Shown here piece by piece: positions 43,420 through 51,892 of a stretch of DNA of 64,000 nucleotides; position 1 is the stretch's first letter; the number at the start of each line of letters is the position of its first letter. The stretch spans positions 1 to 64,000 of the forward strand of contig NZ_BMHQ01000010.1 in NCBI RefSeq assembly GCF_014641195.1, in the 5' to 3' direction. This stretch comes from Marinithermofilum abyssi (lineage in GTDB: Bacteria > Bacillota > Bacilli > Thermoactinomycetales > DSM-45169). The translations under genes were made by a program, and so were the position numbers. Below the pieces are notes generated by a model. The model saw only the letters and a program-made list of their open reading frames with translations, was not told the origin of the DNA and did no database searches.

Positions 43420-44568
43420 TTAAAGTGGCTCCCCATCGACTTTTTCTCCAAATACCTTTTTCAGGATGGGCGGGGTTACCAACGTTGTCAGGATGACCAC
43501 GATAATGATCGATGTATAAAATTCCGGTGCCAAAAGCCGGGTTTCCAAACCGATAGCCGCAATGATCAAAGCGACTTCTCCCCTGGAGATCATTCCGGAA
43601 CCGATTCCGATGGATGAACGCAGGTTGAACCCGGTCAAACGGGCACCGAGCCCGCTACCGATCAGTTTGGTGAAAACCGCAAGCACAGATAAGCCAAGAA
43701 TCAAGCCGATCTGATCCCCCAACCCGTTGAAGGAGACCGATACCCCGATACTCACAAAAAAGACGGGGACAAAAATGGCGTAGGCGATCGGTTCTAGCTT
43801 TTGTTCTACCTCCTGCTTGTATGAAGTTTGGGAAATTGCCACGCCAGCGGCAAAAGCTCCGATGATCCCCGCCACCCCCAACTTTTCCGACAGATAGGCA
43901 AAGCCAAAACAAACGATCAATCCCGCACTGATAACCGCTTCCGTAACACGCAGGGGGGCTAACCGTCGCATAATCCAGGGGACGAACTTCCAACCGATCA
44001 GGATCACCAAGATAAAGAACAACACTTTCTTTCCAATCACCATCCCCAGACTGACTCCTCCGGCTCCAGCAAAACTCATCAGAAAGGCGAGCAGGACGAC
44101 GACCAAGATGTCATCGACGACTGCGGCTCCTAAGATGGTCACGCTTTCCCTGGACTTCAGCCGGCCCATATCCCGCAAGGTCTGTACGGTGATACTCACC
44201 GAAGTGGCCGAAAGCAGCAACCCCAGAAACAGGGCCGGGGTGTCCCCCATCCCCATCGTTTTGCCGGCGAAATATCCACCCAATAACGGAAGAATAATGC
44301 CACCCACCGCAACAGCGAGGGAAGAATTCCTGTTTCGGTTCAGTTCTTTGATATCCGTTTCCAGACCAGCCATGAACATGAGCAGTAACACGCCGATTCG
44401 GCTCAGTTCCTCAATCAATTTCGAATCGTTGATCCAACCAAGCAAAGCAGGACCAATCACAATCCCAATAACCAATTGGCCTAATACGGCGGGTTGCTTC
44501 AGTCTGACACTGAGATCTCCAGCCAATTTGGTACTGAGTAAAATGATAAGCAGTTTAAAGAACAACAT
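43420..44568 (-). CDS. CPA2-family cation:proton antiporter
   Basis: A 382-residue membrane protein with about 12 helices, of the KefB/NapA (CPA2) type that exchanges Na+ or K+ for protons. The unwound helix 5 motif is GAAVVDDILVVVLL with the paired Asp residues typical of electrogenic antiporters; PAVLGQLVIGIVIGPALLG and MISRGEVALIIAAIGL are other family blocks. There is no C-terminal TrkA-N domain. ATG 44568 follows GAAGGAGGAG. A strong intrinsic terminator sits between its promoter and the ribosome-binding site, so expression probably depends on regulated read-through. Confidence 0.9.
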   Translation of the reverse strand: MLFFKLLIILLSTKLAGDLSVRLKQPAVLGQLVIGIVIGPALLGWINDSKLIEELSRIGVLLLMFMAGLETDIKELNRNRNSSLAVAVGGIILPLLGGYFAGKTMGMGDTPALFLGLLLSATSVSITVQTLRDMGRLKSRESVTILGAAVVDDILVVVLLAFLMSFAGAGGVSLGMVIGKKVLFFILVILIGWKFVPWIMRRLAPLRVTEAVISAGLIVCFGFAYLSEKLGVAGIIGAFAAGVAISQTSYKQEVEQKLEPIAYAIFVPVFFVSIGVSVSFNGLGDQIGLILGLSVLAVFTKLIGSGLGARLTGFNLRSSIGIGSGMISRGEVALIIAAIGLETRLLAPEFYTSIIIVVILTTLVTPPILKKVFGEKVDGEPL

Positions 44569-44599
44569 GAGAATACTCCTCCTTCAAGTTTATTGTTCC

Positions 44600-44640
44600 C
44601 AAAAAAAAAACAGAGGAGCCCCTTGGTGACAGGCTCCTCC
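44600..44640 (-). terminator. Leader terminator (attenuator) of the antiporter gene
   Basis: On the minus strand GAGGAGCC / GGCTCCTC is a perfect 8-bp stem with an 11-base loop, followed by ten T residues. It lies about 20 bases after the predicted start point and just 17 bases before the ribosome-binding site. Its right arm CTCCTC could alternatively pair with the GAGGAG of the ribosome-binding site. Confidence 0.85.
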
Positions 44641-44667
44641 AGAAACACATGCTATTCGGTTAAGTTA

Positions 44668-44673
44668 ATTATA
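44668..44673 (-). promoter_or_regulatory. -10 element of the antiporter transcript
   Basis: A consensus TATAAT on the minus strand ahead of the leader terminator. No convincing -35 is seen at normal spacing. Confidence 0.4.
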
Positions 44674-44823
44674 CTTGAAAATCCGTACAAAAGCACTAAA
44701 TACCATTTATTGGGTAAATTGCAGTTTTCATAGTGTTGCTGGTTCTACCCCAAATATCATATTCACTAAGGTGTTTTTCCAACTAATCCCACGCTATCTG
44801 TAAATATTACACGGATCTCGGAG

Positions 44824-44853
44824 AACCCCTCATCTACTTGAAGGGGGTTTTTT
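44824..44853 (+). terminator. Terminator-like hairpin on the plus strand
   Basis: AACCCC / GGGGTT stem with a 14-base loop and TTTTTT. No plus-strand gene precedes it; on the minus strand the hairpin lies just after the small YolD-like gene but lacks a T-run there. Confidence 0.5.
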
Positions 44854-44869
44854 GATTCGATGAACACTT

Positions 44870-45064
44870 TTATTCTTTTACTTCAGTAATGCTTTGCAAC
44901 AAAAATCTTTTTATCTTCTTTCCGACTCGCATAACCAGCCGTTCTTCAAAAGGGAGAACATCGACGACATATCCGGTATATTGTTCCATGCCTTTCTTCG
45001 TTTGATACGTAATGGTGATCGCTGTCTGTTGTATATATGATTTTCTGATCAGTCGGAGTAACAA
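44870..45064 (-). CDS. Small hypothetical protein, YolD-like
   Basis: A 64-residue protein starting at TTG 45064, 8 bases behind a good GGGAGGGA site. The strand pattern (ITITYQTKKGMEQYTGYVVD ... VLPFEERLVMRVGKKIKRFL ... SITEVKE) resembles YolD-like small beta proteins (IxIxYxxxGxxxxxxGxVxxID) linked to SOS polymerases, but it lacks the Arg-rich N-terminal part and stands alone. The role is unknown. Confidence 0.55.
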   Translation of the reverse strand: MLLRLIRKSYIQQTAITITYQTKKGMEQYTGYVVDVLPFEERLVMRVGKKIKRFLLQSITEVKE

Positions 45065-45660
45065 AACGAATTCCCTCCCATTAAGGGTCCTTAATACGAT
45101 GTTTCCTGTAGTAAAGTGAAGTAGTTTTGATGGGAAAAAATCCGTACTCGTCGTGTTGTAAGAAAATATGTTTCAATCTTCCCCAATGGGACCGTTTAAG
45201 TGGTTGTCAAGCGATATGTAATAAGAATCCTGCTTCGATTTTGATTCTTTCTTCGCATGATTACCCCCTAGAATGATGCTTTTTCTGGTTCATGGGTCAC
45301 CCTTCCTATCACCCCATCAAGGAGACAGGAAGGGTTGTTGAATATCATACGTCTTTGTACCTACTAGAATGAATCCTTTGTAGGATTCGTTTCGATATAG
45401 AGATATGTCAGAGATTACGAAATTTTTTATGACGAGTAAAACCCGCGTCAAAGCTGAACGACCCCTTTTTATGAAAACGGAGAGAAAGCATAAAATTGGA
45501 CCTATCCTGCCTCAATTTCAAATAGGGCAAGGGATTTCTCTCCAATCTATCCATAAGCGGAAACATTTCCTCCAACCATTTCGTTGCGCCAAATGAGCGT
45601 AATTAAATGGCTCAGCGAATCTTTAGGCAGAAGAGACCTTCGTAAAAAAGGAGAGTCCAC
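45065..45660. other. Intergenic region with a hairpin
   Basis: No convincing gene. A hairpin ACCCTTCCT / AGGAAGGGT (45299-45335) is followed by a weak T-rich tail. A 63-codon frame at 45405 has no ribosome-binding site and no recognisable sequence. Confidence 0.4.
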
Positions 45661-46680
45661 ATGCAACGTCGGATTCAGGGGACTGATTTTATTAAGGGAG
45701 TTGCCATACTCGGTGTGATTTTGATTCACGTGACGGCATTTAGCCTGCGCGATACCAAGCCTTTGGCCGATGGCGGTCTATTTTTTGCGTTGAACCAATT
45801 GGCTCGCTTCAGTGTTCCGGTTTTTTTTATGTTGTCGGGGTTGTTCCTTTTCTACCACTATTATGATAAGTTTACCGCAGCCCATTTCATTAAAAAGCGG
45901 TTCATGTATATCCTGATACCCTACCTGATATGGTCGATTGTTTATCTGATCTATGCATGGGAGACCCAGCCGCAGAGTACACCCCATACACTTAAGAGAA
46001 CACTGGTTGTTTTTTTAACGGGCCAGGCTTATTACCATCTCTATTTTATCGTCGTTATGACCCAGTTTTATATCCTTTTACCGTTTTTGATCCGCCTGTT
46101 TCGCAAGTTCGGCGGACTAACCATCGTTTCATTTGCCTTTGTCGTCAAAATGCTTGCAAACAGCGTGACATGGTGGGAGGCATCTTCCCAGGTTCAGTGG
46201 ATAGCGTACTTTCCGGAGAAAGCTCTCTTCCCGGTATGGTTATTCTACTTCTGTCTAGGCGGGTGGCTTGGCCAACGAATTGATCGGTTGAAGCTGCTAG
46301 GTCGTGCACCTTTGGTTGCTGTAGCTGTCCTGTTCGGTTCGACCGGTCTTCTGATGCTCGTCGTAAGTTTTTTTCACAGAGAAACGGTTTTTTTCAACTT
46401 CTCGGTACTCGTTTATTCAATCGTTTCCTTCGTTCTATTGTTTCTCCTGGGCATTAAGTGGAAGCAATCATGGTTATCGGTACTAGGGCGGTATTCGTTT
46501 GGGCTTTATATGATACATCCGTTGGTGCTTAACGCGTTGAGCAAATGGACACCAGCCTTCCTTCCGGAAACTTCTTGGACGGAATTTAGCTTCATACTGT
46601 TCACGGTGTTGGGATTATCCTTAGGCCTATCGGTGTTTATACGCCGCCTTCCTTACAGTTACCTGTTAATAGGGAAATAA
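45661..46680 (+). CDS. Membrane acyltransferase (Acyltransferase_3 / OafA-like)
   Basis: A 339-residue integral membrane protein with about ten helices. The start FIKGVAILGVILIHVTAFS carries the conserved family histidine in helix 1, followed by ARFSVPVFFMLSGLFLFY and the KKRFMYILIPYLIW block. Such proteins O-acetylate or succinylate cell-surface sugars. ATG 45661 with AAAGGAGAG upstream. It is alone; the substrate is unknown. Confidence 0.9.
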   Translation: MQRRIQGTDFIKGVAILGVILIHVTAFSLRDTKPLADGGLFFALNQLARFSVPVFFMLSGLFLFYHYYDKFTAAHFIKKRFMYILIPYLIWSIVYLIYAWETQPQSTPHTLKRTLVVFLTGQAYYHLYFIVVMTQFYILLPFLIRLFRKFGGLTIVSFAFVVKMLANSVTWWEASSQVQWIAYFPEKALFPVWLFYFCLGGWLGQRIDRLKLLGRAPLVAVAVLFGSTGLLMLVVSFFHRETVFFNFSVLVYSIVSFVLLFLLGIKWKQSWLSVLGRYSFGLYMIHPLVLNALSKWTPAFLPETSWTEFSFILFTVLGLSLGLSVFIRRLPYSYLLIGK

Positions 46681-46972
46681 AGGATAAAAGGAGAGATAAA
46701 GGCGATCACGCAAATCATTGCTGAGTTGGAAGACGAATTTGGGTTGAACCCAGAGTAAAACAAAAGCGCCCTTCCGGATGGTACCAGGAAAGGCGTTGAA
46801 GAAGAAAAGGTGCTAGACTATTTTATCACATGCCAAACCAAACACTACGAACCTTGAAAGGGTATGGAGACGATGAAAACCTGTCCTTACTGTAATGGAG
46901 ACACCTTTTACTGGGGTCTGCTAGTGTTTTTGTCTGTTATACATGCCTGGAGAGCTCCGGAGAGCAAGGGAC
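46681..46972. other. Intergenic region with small coding remnants
   Basis: A 19-codon tail (ITQIIAELEDEFGLNPE, ending at about 46757) lies behind AAAGGAGA but has no start codon. At 46864 an ATG opens METMKTCPYCNGDTFYW, which looks like the start of a zinc-ribbon protein, but after about 17 codons the frame passes into the dispersed repeat that begins at 46973. Both look like remnants. A hairpin GCGCCCTTCC / GGAAAGGCG lies at about 46767-46796. Confidence 0.35.
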
Positions 46973-47170
46973 CAAGGCGTGACGCGTACCCTGTGGGTGC
47001 TGGTATCCGTAGATGGGTGTATTTGAGCATTTATTTCCATTGGCTCGGATTTGGTGGTCATCGCCACAGGGTATTTCGTCGTGCTAAGCGTCGCTACGCT
47101 CCACAGTTATCGAACATCTGTGACGTCGGAAAGGGAGCGACGGGCATTCTCTGTTTAACTGGACAGGTTT
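46973..47170 (+). repeat. Dispersed repeat, copy A
   Basis: The first block (46973-47016) matches 52505-52548 at about 38 of 44 positions, including 12 and 16 identical bases in a row (CAAGGCGTGACG, CCCTGTGGGTGCTGGT). A CGCTCCACAGTT string (47097-47108) recurs at 52609-52620, and the last block (CTGTGACGTCGGAAAGGGAG, 47118 on, then CGACGGG) matches 52767-52793 with two mismatches and one gap. Frames through the conserved blocks do not keep amino acids, which argues for a DNA or RNA element. Confidence 0.65.
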
Positions 47171-47193
47171 GTTATTAAGCTGGCGGTGTTTCT

Positions 47194-47748
47194 TCAGTCG
47201 AGACTTAAATTCAGGGCTTTTGCCAGACCGCTGGCGATGGCCCGGGCCAGTCCCCGCAAAAAATCGCCGTCTCTCAGCAATTCATTTTCCCGTCGATTGG
47301 TAATAAACAGATTTTCCAGTAAGATGGCGGGCATGTCCGTATATTTCAGGACATAAAAGCCGGCCTCCTTTTTGCCTCGGTCCCGGATGTTGTAGTCGTC
47401 CAGATAGCTCATTACGCTGGAGTGAATAGCTGTTTGTTTGGCAAGGGTGGAGTCGTATGCATTGTATAGGACGTATGATTCAAACCCGCCGACCGAACTG
47501 TCTTCATAGGAGTTGCAGTGAAGGCTGATGAAAAAGTCGGCTCCTTTGCGGTTGGCCCAGTCGCACCGTTCTTCCAAGCTTTTGTAGTCGTCATCGTACC
47601 GGGTGAATGTCGCCGCCACCTGGTACTTTTCCAACTCTTGGTTCAGCAGCTTCGTCAGTCTTAACGTCACGTTCTTTTCATAGAGATCATAACCGATGGC
47701 CCCTGTATCCTTCCCTCCATGTCCTGCATCTACACAAATCAGCTTCAC
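47194..47748 (-). CDS. N-acetylmuramoyl-L-alanine amidase (Amidase_3)
   Basis: A 184-residue zinc amidase that cuts the bond between MurNAc and L-Ala in peptidoglycan. Zinc ligands are in place: His in DAGHGGKDTGA (about 9), Glu in YEKNVTL (about 24) and His in FISLHCNSY (about 77); the catalytic Glu is in ILLENLFITN (about 144). It has no signal peptide or wall-binding domain, like stand-alone sporulation or germination amidases (CwlD/CwlC-like catalytic part). GTG start at 47748 with AAAGGAGTGA upstream. Confidence 0.92.
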   Translation of the reverse strand: MKLICVDAGHGGKDTGAIGYDLYEKNVTLRLTKLLNQELEKYQVAATFTRYDDDYKSLEERCDWANRKGADFFISLHCNSYEDSSVGGFESYVLYNAYDSTLAKQTAIHSSVMSYLDDYNIRDRGKKEAGFYVLKYTDMPAILLENLFITNRRENELLRDGDFLRGLARAIASGLAKALNLSLD

Positions 47749-47916
47749 GGCTTCTCACTCCTTTGGTATGGTGGAGATGGAGTCATCTGCTGTATCTGTT
47801 TGTTGGGATTGAAAGGAACGTAGGGGTTCAAGGTAGCTGCTGCAATCACTTTAATGAAAATACTGTCTATTCCGATATAATTTTATCACACGACATAGAA
47901 GTGAGGGAAGGAAATC

Positions 47917-48414
47917 ATGATTCAACTAAGGAATGCTTCAGCCGGTGACGCTGAGGCACTGTTGACAATCTACAATCATGCCGTGATTCATACCACAGCC
48001 ACGTTTGATTTGCAGGAGCGTACCCGGGAACAACAGCAACGGTGGATGCAGCAATATGGCGGGCGCTATCCGCTGATCGTGGCGGAACGGGAGGGAACGG
48101 TGGTCGGATTTGCGTGTCTCTCTCCCCATCGCTCCAAGCCGGCATATGCACAGACGGCGGAAATCTCATTGTATATCGCACCGAATGCGCAAGGACAAGG
48201 TATCGGATCCCGATTGATGAGCGAGATCTTGCATCAAGCGGAACAGCTCAAATACCACGTAATCGTGGCGGGAATCACCGAAGGGAATGAAGCCAGTGTT
48301 CGGTTGCATGAAAAATACGGGTTTCAATATGTCGGCCGCTTTCGCGAGGTGGGATACAAGTTCGGACAATGGCTGGATGTTTGTTATTATCAACGGATAA
48401 TGCCTGCCAAATAA
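47917..48414 (+). CDS. GNAT N-acetyltransferase (phosphinothricin acetyltransferase type)
   Basis: A 165-residue acetyl-CoA-dependent acetyltransferase. The acetyl-CoA loop AQGQGIGSRL (about 89-98), the start IRxAxxxDAxAxxxIYNHAV pattern, TTATFD and the C-terminal GRFREVGYKFGQWLDVCYYQ are typical of Pat/YwnH proteins that acetylate phosphinothricin or methionine sulfoximine-like amines. ATG 47917 with GGGAAGGA upstream. The true substrate is unknown. Confidence 0.92.
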   Translation: MIQLRNASAGDAEALLTIYNHAVIHTTATFDLQERTREQQQRWMQQYGGRYPLIVAEREGTVVGFACLSPHRSKPAYAQTAEISLYIAPNAQGQGIGSRLMSEILHQAEQLKYHVIVAGITEGNEASVRLHEKYGFQYVGRFREVGYKFGQWLDVCYYQRIMPAK

Positions 48415-48439
48415 AAAACCGCTGTGTAACCAGCGGTTT
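48412..48439 (-). terminator. Terminator of the CopD-like gene
   Basis: On the minus strand AAACCGCTG / CAGCGGTTT is a perfect 9-bp stem around GTTACA, then TTTTAT. It lies in the 31-bp space between two convergent genes. Confidence 0.85.
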
Positions 48440-48445
48440 GCAGAA

Positions 48446-48898
48446 TCAGCTGATTTGAAAAGTGACAAAGAAGATGATGACCAACATCGCCAACAACGTC
48501 ACGTTGAGCAGCATGATATACCGTTTGACACCGGCGGCCATTTCCGCAGCATCCGTCGCTTCCCGGACTTTGTTCAACAGTTTTTTCCCGTAGAAGGGGA
48601 TGGCCACGATGTAAAGGAAGGTAATGAGAGAACCAAAACGTTCTTTGACCAAGAGCCACAACGGTTTGTTTGCATCCCAAGTAGTCAGCATGTACAGTCC
48701 GGCGGCCAGTACAAGGACAGCAGTGGGAACAATCATGGACGTGTTCAGCTTGTGTACGTTTTCCAATGTTTGTTTCATCGAAAAGCCTTGTTCATGCTGG
48801 CGAATGGACTTTCGAAGGAGAAAGGCCATTCCCGCGATGCCTCCAAACCACGTCGCCATGCTGAAAACATGGATAAACAAAGCGATTTTGTAAGCCAT
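48446..48898 (-). CDS. CopD/DUF2269-like membrane protein
   Basis: A 150-residue protein with four membrane helices. MAYKIALFIHVFSMATWFGG at the start, with a helix-1 His and WFGG, and the later NVHKLNTSMIVPTAVLVLAA and KRYIMLLNVTLLAMLVIIFF are typical of the CopD/DUF2269 group; these may bind heme or copper, with unknown role. ATG 48898. It is upstream-adjacent to the heme monooxygenase gene on the same strand (17-bp gap), which would fit a heme-linked pair. Confidence 0.8.
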   Translation of the reverse strand: MAYKIALFIHVFSMATWFGGIAGMAFLLRKSIRQHEQGFSMKQTLENVHKLNTSMIVPTAVLVLAAGLYMLTTWDANKPLWLLVKERFGSLITFLYIVAIPFYGKKLLNKVREATDAAEMAAGVKRYIMLLNVTLLAMLVIIFFVTFQIS

Positions 48899-48915
48899 TT
48901 TGACATATTCCTCTC

Positions 48916-49209
48916 TTAATGAATTAGGATTTCAAAAGCATCTACATCGGCCCGGCGACGTTCGCTCGAGCCTCCCCGTCCGCCGTGAGCTTGTTTGAAA
49001 TGATCGCTTTCCGTCCATCGAATGAAGTGCTCTTTGCTTTCAAATACGGTTTCGGCTACTACATAGGAACCGTCCTCCGCCTTCAACAGACGGAAGGAGA
49101 TAAATCCGGGTACCGCTTTCATCCGCTCTGTTGCACCGGAAAAACGCTCTTTTAACATGCGCAGGTGATCTTCCGACTCGATGGGAATCCTGTTGTTGAC
49201 TTGGTACAT
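48916..49209 (-). CDS. Heme-degrading monooxygenase (HmoA/IsdG-type)
   Basis: A 97-residue ABM-fold protein. The sequence MYQVNNRIPIESEDHLRMLK ... RFSGATERMKAVPGFISFRL ... TEHFIRWTESDHFKQAHGG-like end follows Bacillus HmoA/HmoB; the heme-binding His is in HFKQAHG (about 76). It would open the heme ring to release iron. ATG 49209 is preceded by GGAGGTGGGACAT; a GTG three codons earlier lies inside that site. Confidence 0.88.
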   Translation of the reverse strand: MYQVNNRIPIESEDHLRMLKERFSGATERMKAVPGFISFRLLKAEDGSYVVAETVFESKEHFIRWTESDHFKQAHGGRGGSSERRRADVDAFEILIH

Positions 49210-49329
49210 ATGTCCCACCTCCCCCGTGTTTATTTTACATGATTTCCTGTGTAAGAGATTCCATTATTCATCAATTTTCACTCTTTGTTCTGATTTCAAA
49301 CCAGGTTGAAGCGGAAAGAGATGAAGGGA

Positions 49330-49385
49330 GTGTAGGAGGGAGCGACGGGTAGAAGGGCTTGTTCTTTGTTCAGCAGTCTTTGCCC
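49330..49385 (+). repeat. Dispersed repeat, copy C (3' part)
   Basis: GGAGGGAGCGACGGGTAGAA at 49335-49354, followed by GGGCTT ... TTCAGCAGTCTTTGCC, matches the 3' end of copy B (GGGAGAGACGGGTAGAAGAA ... TTCAGTAGGTTTGCC, 52781-52828). It ends right before the 30-bp palindrome. Confidence 0.55.
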
Positions 49386-49390
49386 TGAAT

Positions 49391-49420
49391 CAAGGCCGCT
49401 GGGACGTCCCAGCGGCCTTG
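49391..49420. terminator. 30-bp perfect palindrome, probable terminator
   Basis: CAAGGCCGCTGGG / CCCAGCGGCCTTG (13-bp arms) with ACGT between. It lies 17 bases past the PBP1A stop. Neither side has a full T-run (TTATTGT on the plus strand), so termination strength is uncertain. Confidence 0.6.
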
Positions 49421-49436
49421 TTATTGTCAAGCGATG

Positions 49437-51668
49437 TTATTGTTGCGGAGCCGTGCTGTCGCCGTCATCCGACGGTGGTGGTGGTGAGGTCGTATTGTTT
49501 CCGCTGTCTGTATTGCCAGTGTCACTTCCGCCGGTGGTATCGCCTCCGTTTGAATCCGGCGGTTCGGTGATATCCCCGCCGTCCTGATCTCCGCCGGCAG
49601 GATCCTCAATCACCGGTGGTTCTGCGGGTTCTTGCGGCTCAGTCGGTTCTTCCCGCTTCGGCTCTTTCTCTTTTTTCTCTTCCTTTTCCTCTTTCGGCTT
49701 CTCTACCGGAGGAGGGGTTGCTGGCTGCTCCGGTTGCTCCGGCTCATCGGAGCCGAACCAGTTGAAGCCGTCATCTTGGTTGTTTCCACCCGGAGGCTGG
49801 AAATGGCTCACTTGGGTGCCTGACAGTGTGTCGCTCATCACTTGATTGAAGATGCGGGCGGGGTATTCACCGCCGGAGAGTTCCACCTGGCTGCCCTGTT
49901 CATTGAATACCGTGACCGCCATGACATATTCCGGGGTGTATCCCACGAACCAGGATTCCTTGCTGTTTTGTGTGGTCCCTGTTTTTCCGGCCACATCCCG
50001 TCCATCTGCCAATTGGGCGTTTTTGCCGGTACCGTTTTGCACCGCGTACTTCAAAATCTTGGTCATCGTCCAGGCTGTATCGGGGCTGTACACCGGCTGA
50101 TCCGTTTTGATCTTTTTAATAGGTTCCACTTCGTCTCCGTCGGCGTCCACAATCTTGATAATAGCGTGGGCATCGGAAACTTTGCCGTCCCGGAGGAAGC
50201 TGGAATAGGCTTGTGCCATTTGCACCGTGCTGACACCGCGGGTCAGTCCGCCCAAAGCGAGGGGAGCCGGTTGTTTATCCGCCGGTTCCAGATCCAGGCC
50301 CAGCTTCTGAGCGTAATCGTAGGCTGTGTTTACTCCGACGACATCGTTCAACAGGCGAACGGTGGCCACGTTCATGGATTTGCCGGCCACTTCTTTCAGC
50401 GGAACATTGCCGTGATAAGTTTTGTCATAGTTTTTGGGGGACCAGCTGCCGATGCTATAGGGTGTATCCGAAACGATGCTGTTCTCGTTATATCCCTTTT
50501 CTTGAACCGCGGGAGCATATACCGTCAGCGGTTTGATGGAAGACCCGGGTTGAATCCGGGAAAGGGCCCGGTTCTCGTACCCCGGCAAGTATTGCCGGCC
50601 TCCACCGAGGGCAGCGATGGCTCCGGTTTTGGGATCGATTACCGTAGCGCCGCCGTCCAGCTTCTCATGCCCTTTATAGAAGCTGCTGTCCTTCAGCGCT
50701 TTTTCCAGCGAATTCTGGGCTTTGGTATTCAGCCCCGTGTAAATCTTGTAACCGCCACTGGCCAACTCCTCTGATTTCAAGCCGTACCGGTTGGCCGCTT
50801 CCTGGATCACATACTGGGTGTATGCCTGATACTTGTCGTCCTTCAGGTATTTGGCCATGTACTTGCGGTTTACACCGAGGGGTTTTTGCTGATATTCCTC
50901 TTTTTCCTTATTGCTGATATAACCCAGCTCCGCCATTTTGGCCAAAACGACGTTGCGCCGTTCCTTGGCCCGTTCCGGATGGACATAGGGGTTGTAACCT
51001 TCGGGAGCTTTGGGCATGCCCGCCAACAGGGCGATCTCATGAGGCTCCAGTTTTTCTTTGGTAATGTCTTTGTCAAAGTAAATTTTTGCCGCCATTTTGA
51101 TTCCGCGTACGTTGTTGCCGAGATAAATATAGTTGAGATAAGATTCCAGGATTTGTTTTTTTGTATATTTGCGTTCCAAGTTGTACGCGATGGCGATTTC
51201 ACTCAGTTTCCGCCAGAAGGTTTTTTCGTTGTTGTTCAAAATCACGTTCCGGGCGACCTGCATCGTGATCGTGCTGCCGCCTTCCGCGCTGCTCATCGTC
51301 ATCAAGTCAACGGCGAGCGCACGCCCTAACCCTTTCAGGTCGGCGCCGTTGTGCTTGTAAAAACGCTCATCTTCCACGCCGACAAAGGTTTTGGCCAAGA
51401 GATCCGACTTCACGTCATCCAGGTCGACATATTCTCGCTGGGATCCTCCGAGAGGCTCCACGGGTTTTTGGTTGTGATCATAAATGGTGGTGGCGAATTT
51501 CAAGTTCTTCAAGCTGTCAAGGTTATAGATGGTGGTGGTCGCCAACACAGCGGCACAGCCGCCCATCATAAAGAGCATGGACGTGATGATCACCAACAGC
51601 CACCATTTCTTCGTCATCATCGATCGGTAAAATAACTTATTGAAGGTTTTGAGTTTGCTCACATTCAT
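49437..51668 (-). CDS. Class A penicillin-binding protein (PBP1A-type)
   Basis: A 743-residue bifunctional peptidoglycan synthase. One membrane anchor (about 21-45) is followed by a GT51 glycosyltransferase domain (VGVEDERFYKHNGAD with the catalytic Glu; GGSTITMQVARN; KYTKKQILESYLNYIYLG) and a transpeptidase domain with SSIKPL (nucleophile Ser about 378), SMN-type motif and KTGTT (about 560). The last ~110 residues are a low-complexity Pro/Glu/Lys/Asp/Gly tail (PEQPATPPPVEKPKEEKEEK and beyond). ATG 51668 behind GGGGGAGATCG; a longer frame has no such site. PhoP-type repeats lie about 60 bp upstream. Confidence 0.95.
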   Translation of the reverse strand: MNVSKLKTFNKLFYRSMMTKKWWLLVIITSMLFMMGGCAAVLATTTIYNLDSLKNLKFATTIYDHNQKPVEPLGGSQREYVDLDDVKSDLLAKTFVGVEDERFYKHNGADLKGLGRALAVDLMTMSSAEGGSTITMQVARNVILNNNEKTFWRKLSEIAIAYNLERKYTKKQILESYLNYIYLGNNVRGIKMAAKIYFDKDITKEKLEPHEIALLAGMPKAPEGYNPYVHPERAKERRNVVLAKMAELGYISNKEKEEYQQKPLGVNRKYMAKYLKDDKYQAYTQYVIQEAANRYGLKSEELASGGYKIYTGLNTKAQNSLEKALKDSSFYKGHEKLDGGATVIDPKTGAIAALGGGRQYLPGYENRALSRIQPGSSIKPLTVYAPAVQEKGYNENSIVSDTPYSIGSWSPKNYDKTYHGNVPLKEVAGKSMNVATVRLLNDVVGVNTAYDYAQKLGLDLEPADKQPAPLALGGLTRGVSTVQMAQAYSSFLRDGKVSDAHAIIKIVDADGDEVEPIKKIKTDQPVYSPDTAWTMTKILKYAVQNGTGKNAQLADGRDVAGKTGTTQNSKESWFVGYTPEYVMAVTVFNEQGSQVELSGGEYPARIFNQVMSDTLSGTQVSHFQPPGGNNQDDGFNWFGSDEPEQPEQPATPPPVEKPKEEKEEKKEKEPKREEPTEPQEPAEPPVIEDPAGGDQDGGDITEPPDSNGGDTTGGSDTGNTDSGNNTTSPPPPSDDGDSTAPQQ

Positions 51669-51723
51669 TTCCAACGATCTCCCCCTATTCACCAATATAT
51701 AACATATTGACGGGGACAGGGTG

Positions 51724-51751
51724 TTTAAAACTTATTAACAAATTGTTAACA
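51724..51751 (+). promoter_or_regulatory. PhoP-box-like direct repeats
   Basis: Three hexamers TTTAAA (51724-51729), TTAACA (51735-51740) and TTAACA (51746-51751), each 5 bp apart, match the PhoP consensus TT(A/C/T)A(A/C/T)A with 11-bp period. They lie between the divergent PBP1A and DUF2621 genes. The last two also form a 15-bp palindrome. Confidence 0.5.
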
Positions 51752-51892
51752 CTCTTTTTGGGATAAATGGCCGCAGTCTTCTCTGCAGATCGAAAAGGAG
51801 GGGGACGGATGCGGGAAGGGTGTTCTCCCCGTTTCTCCATGATAAAATGGTAGAGGATACATGTGTCAGTCAACAGACTGGGGGTGGAAAAT

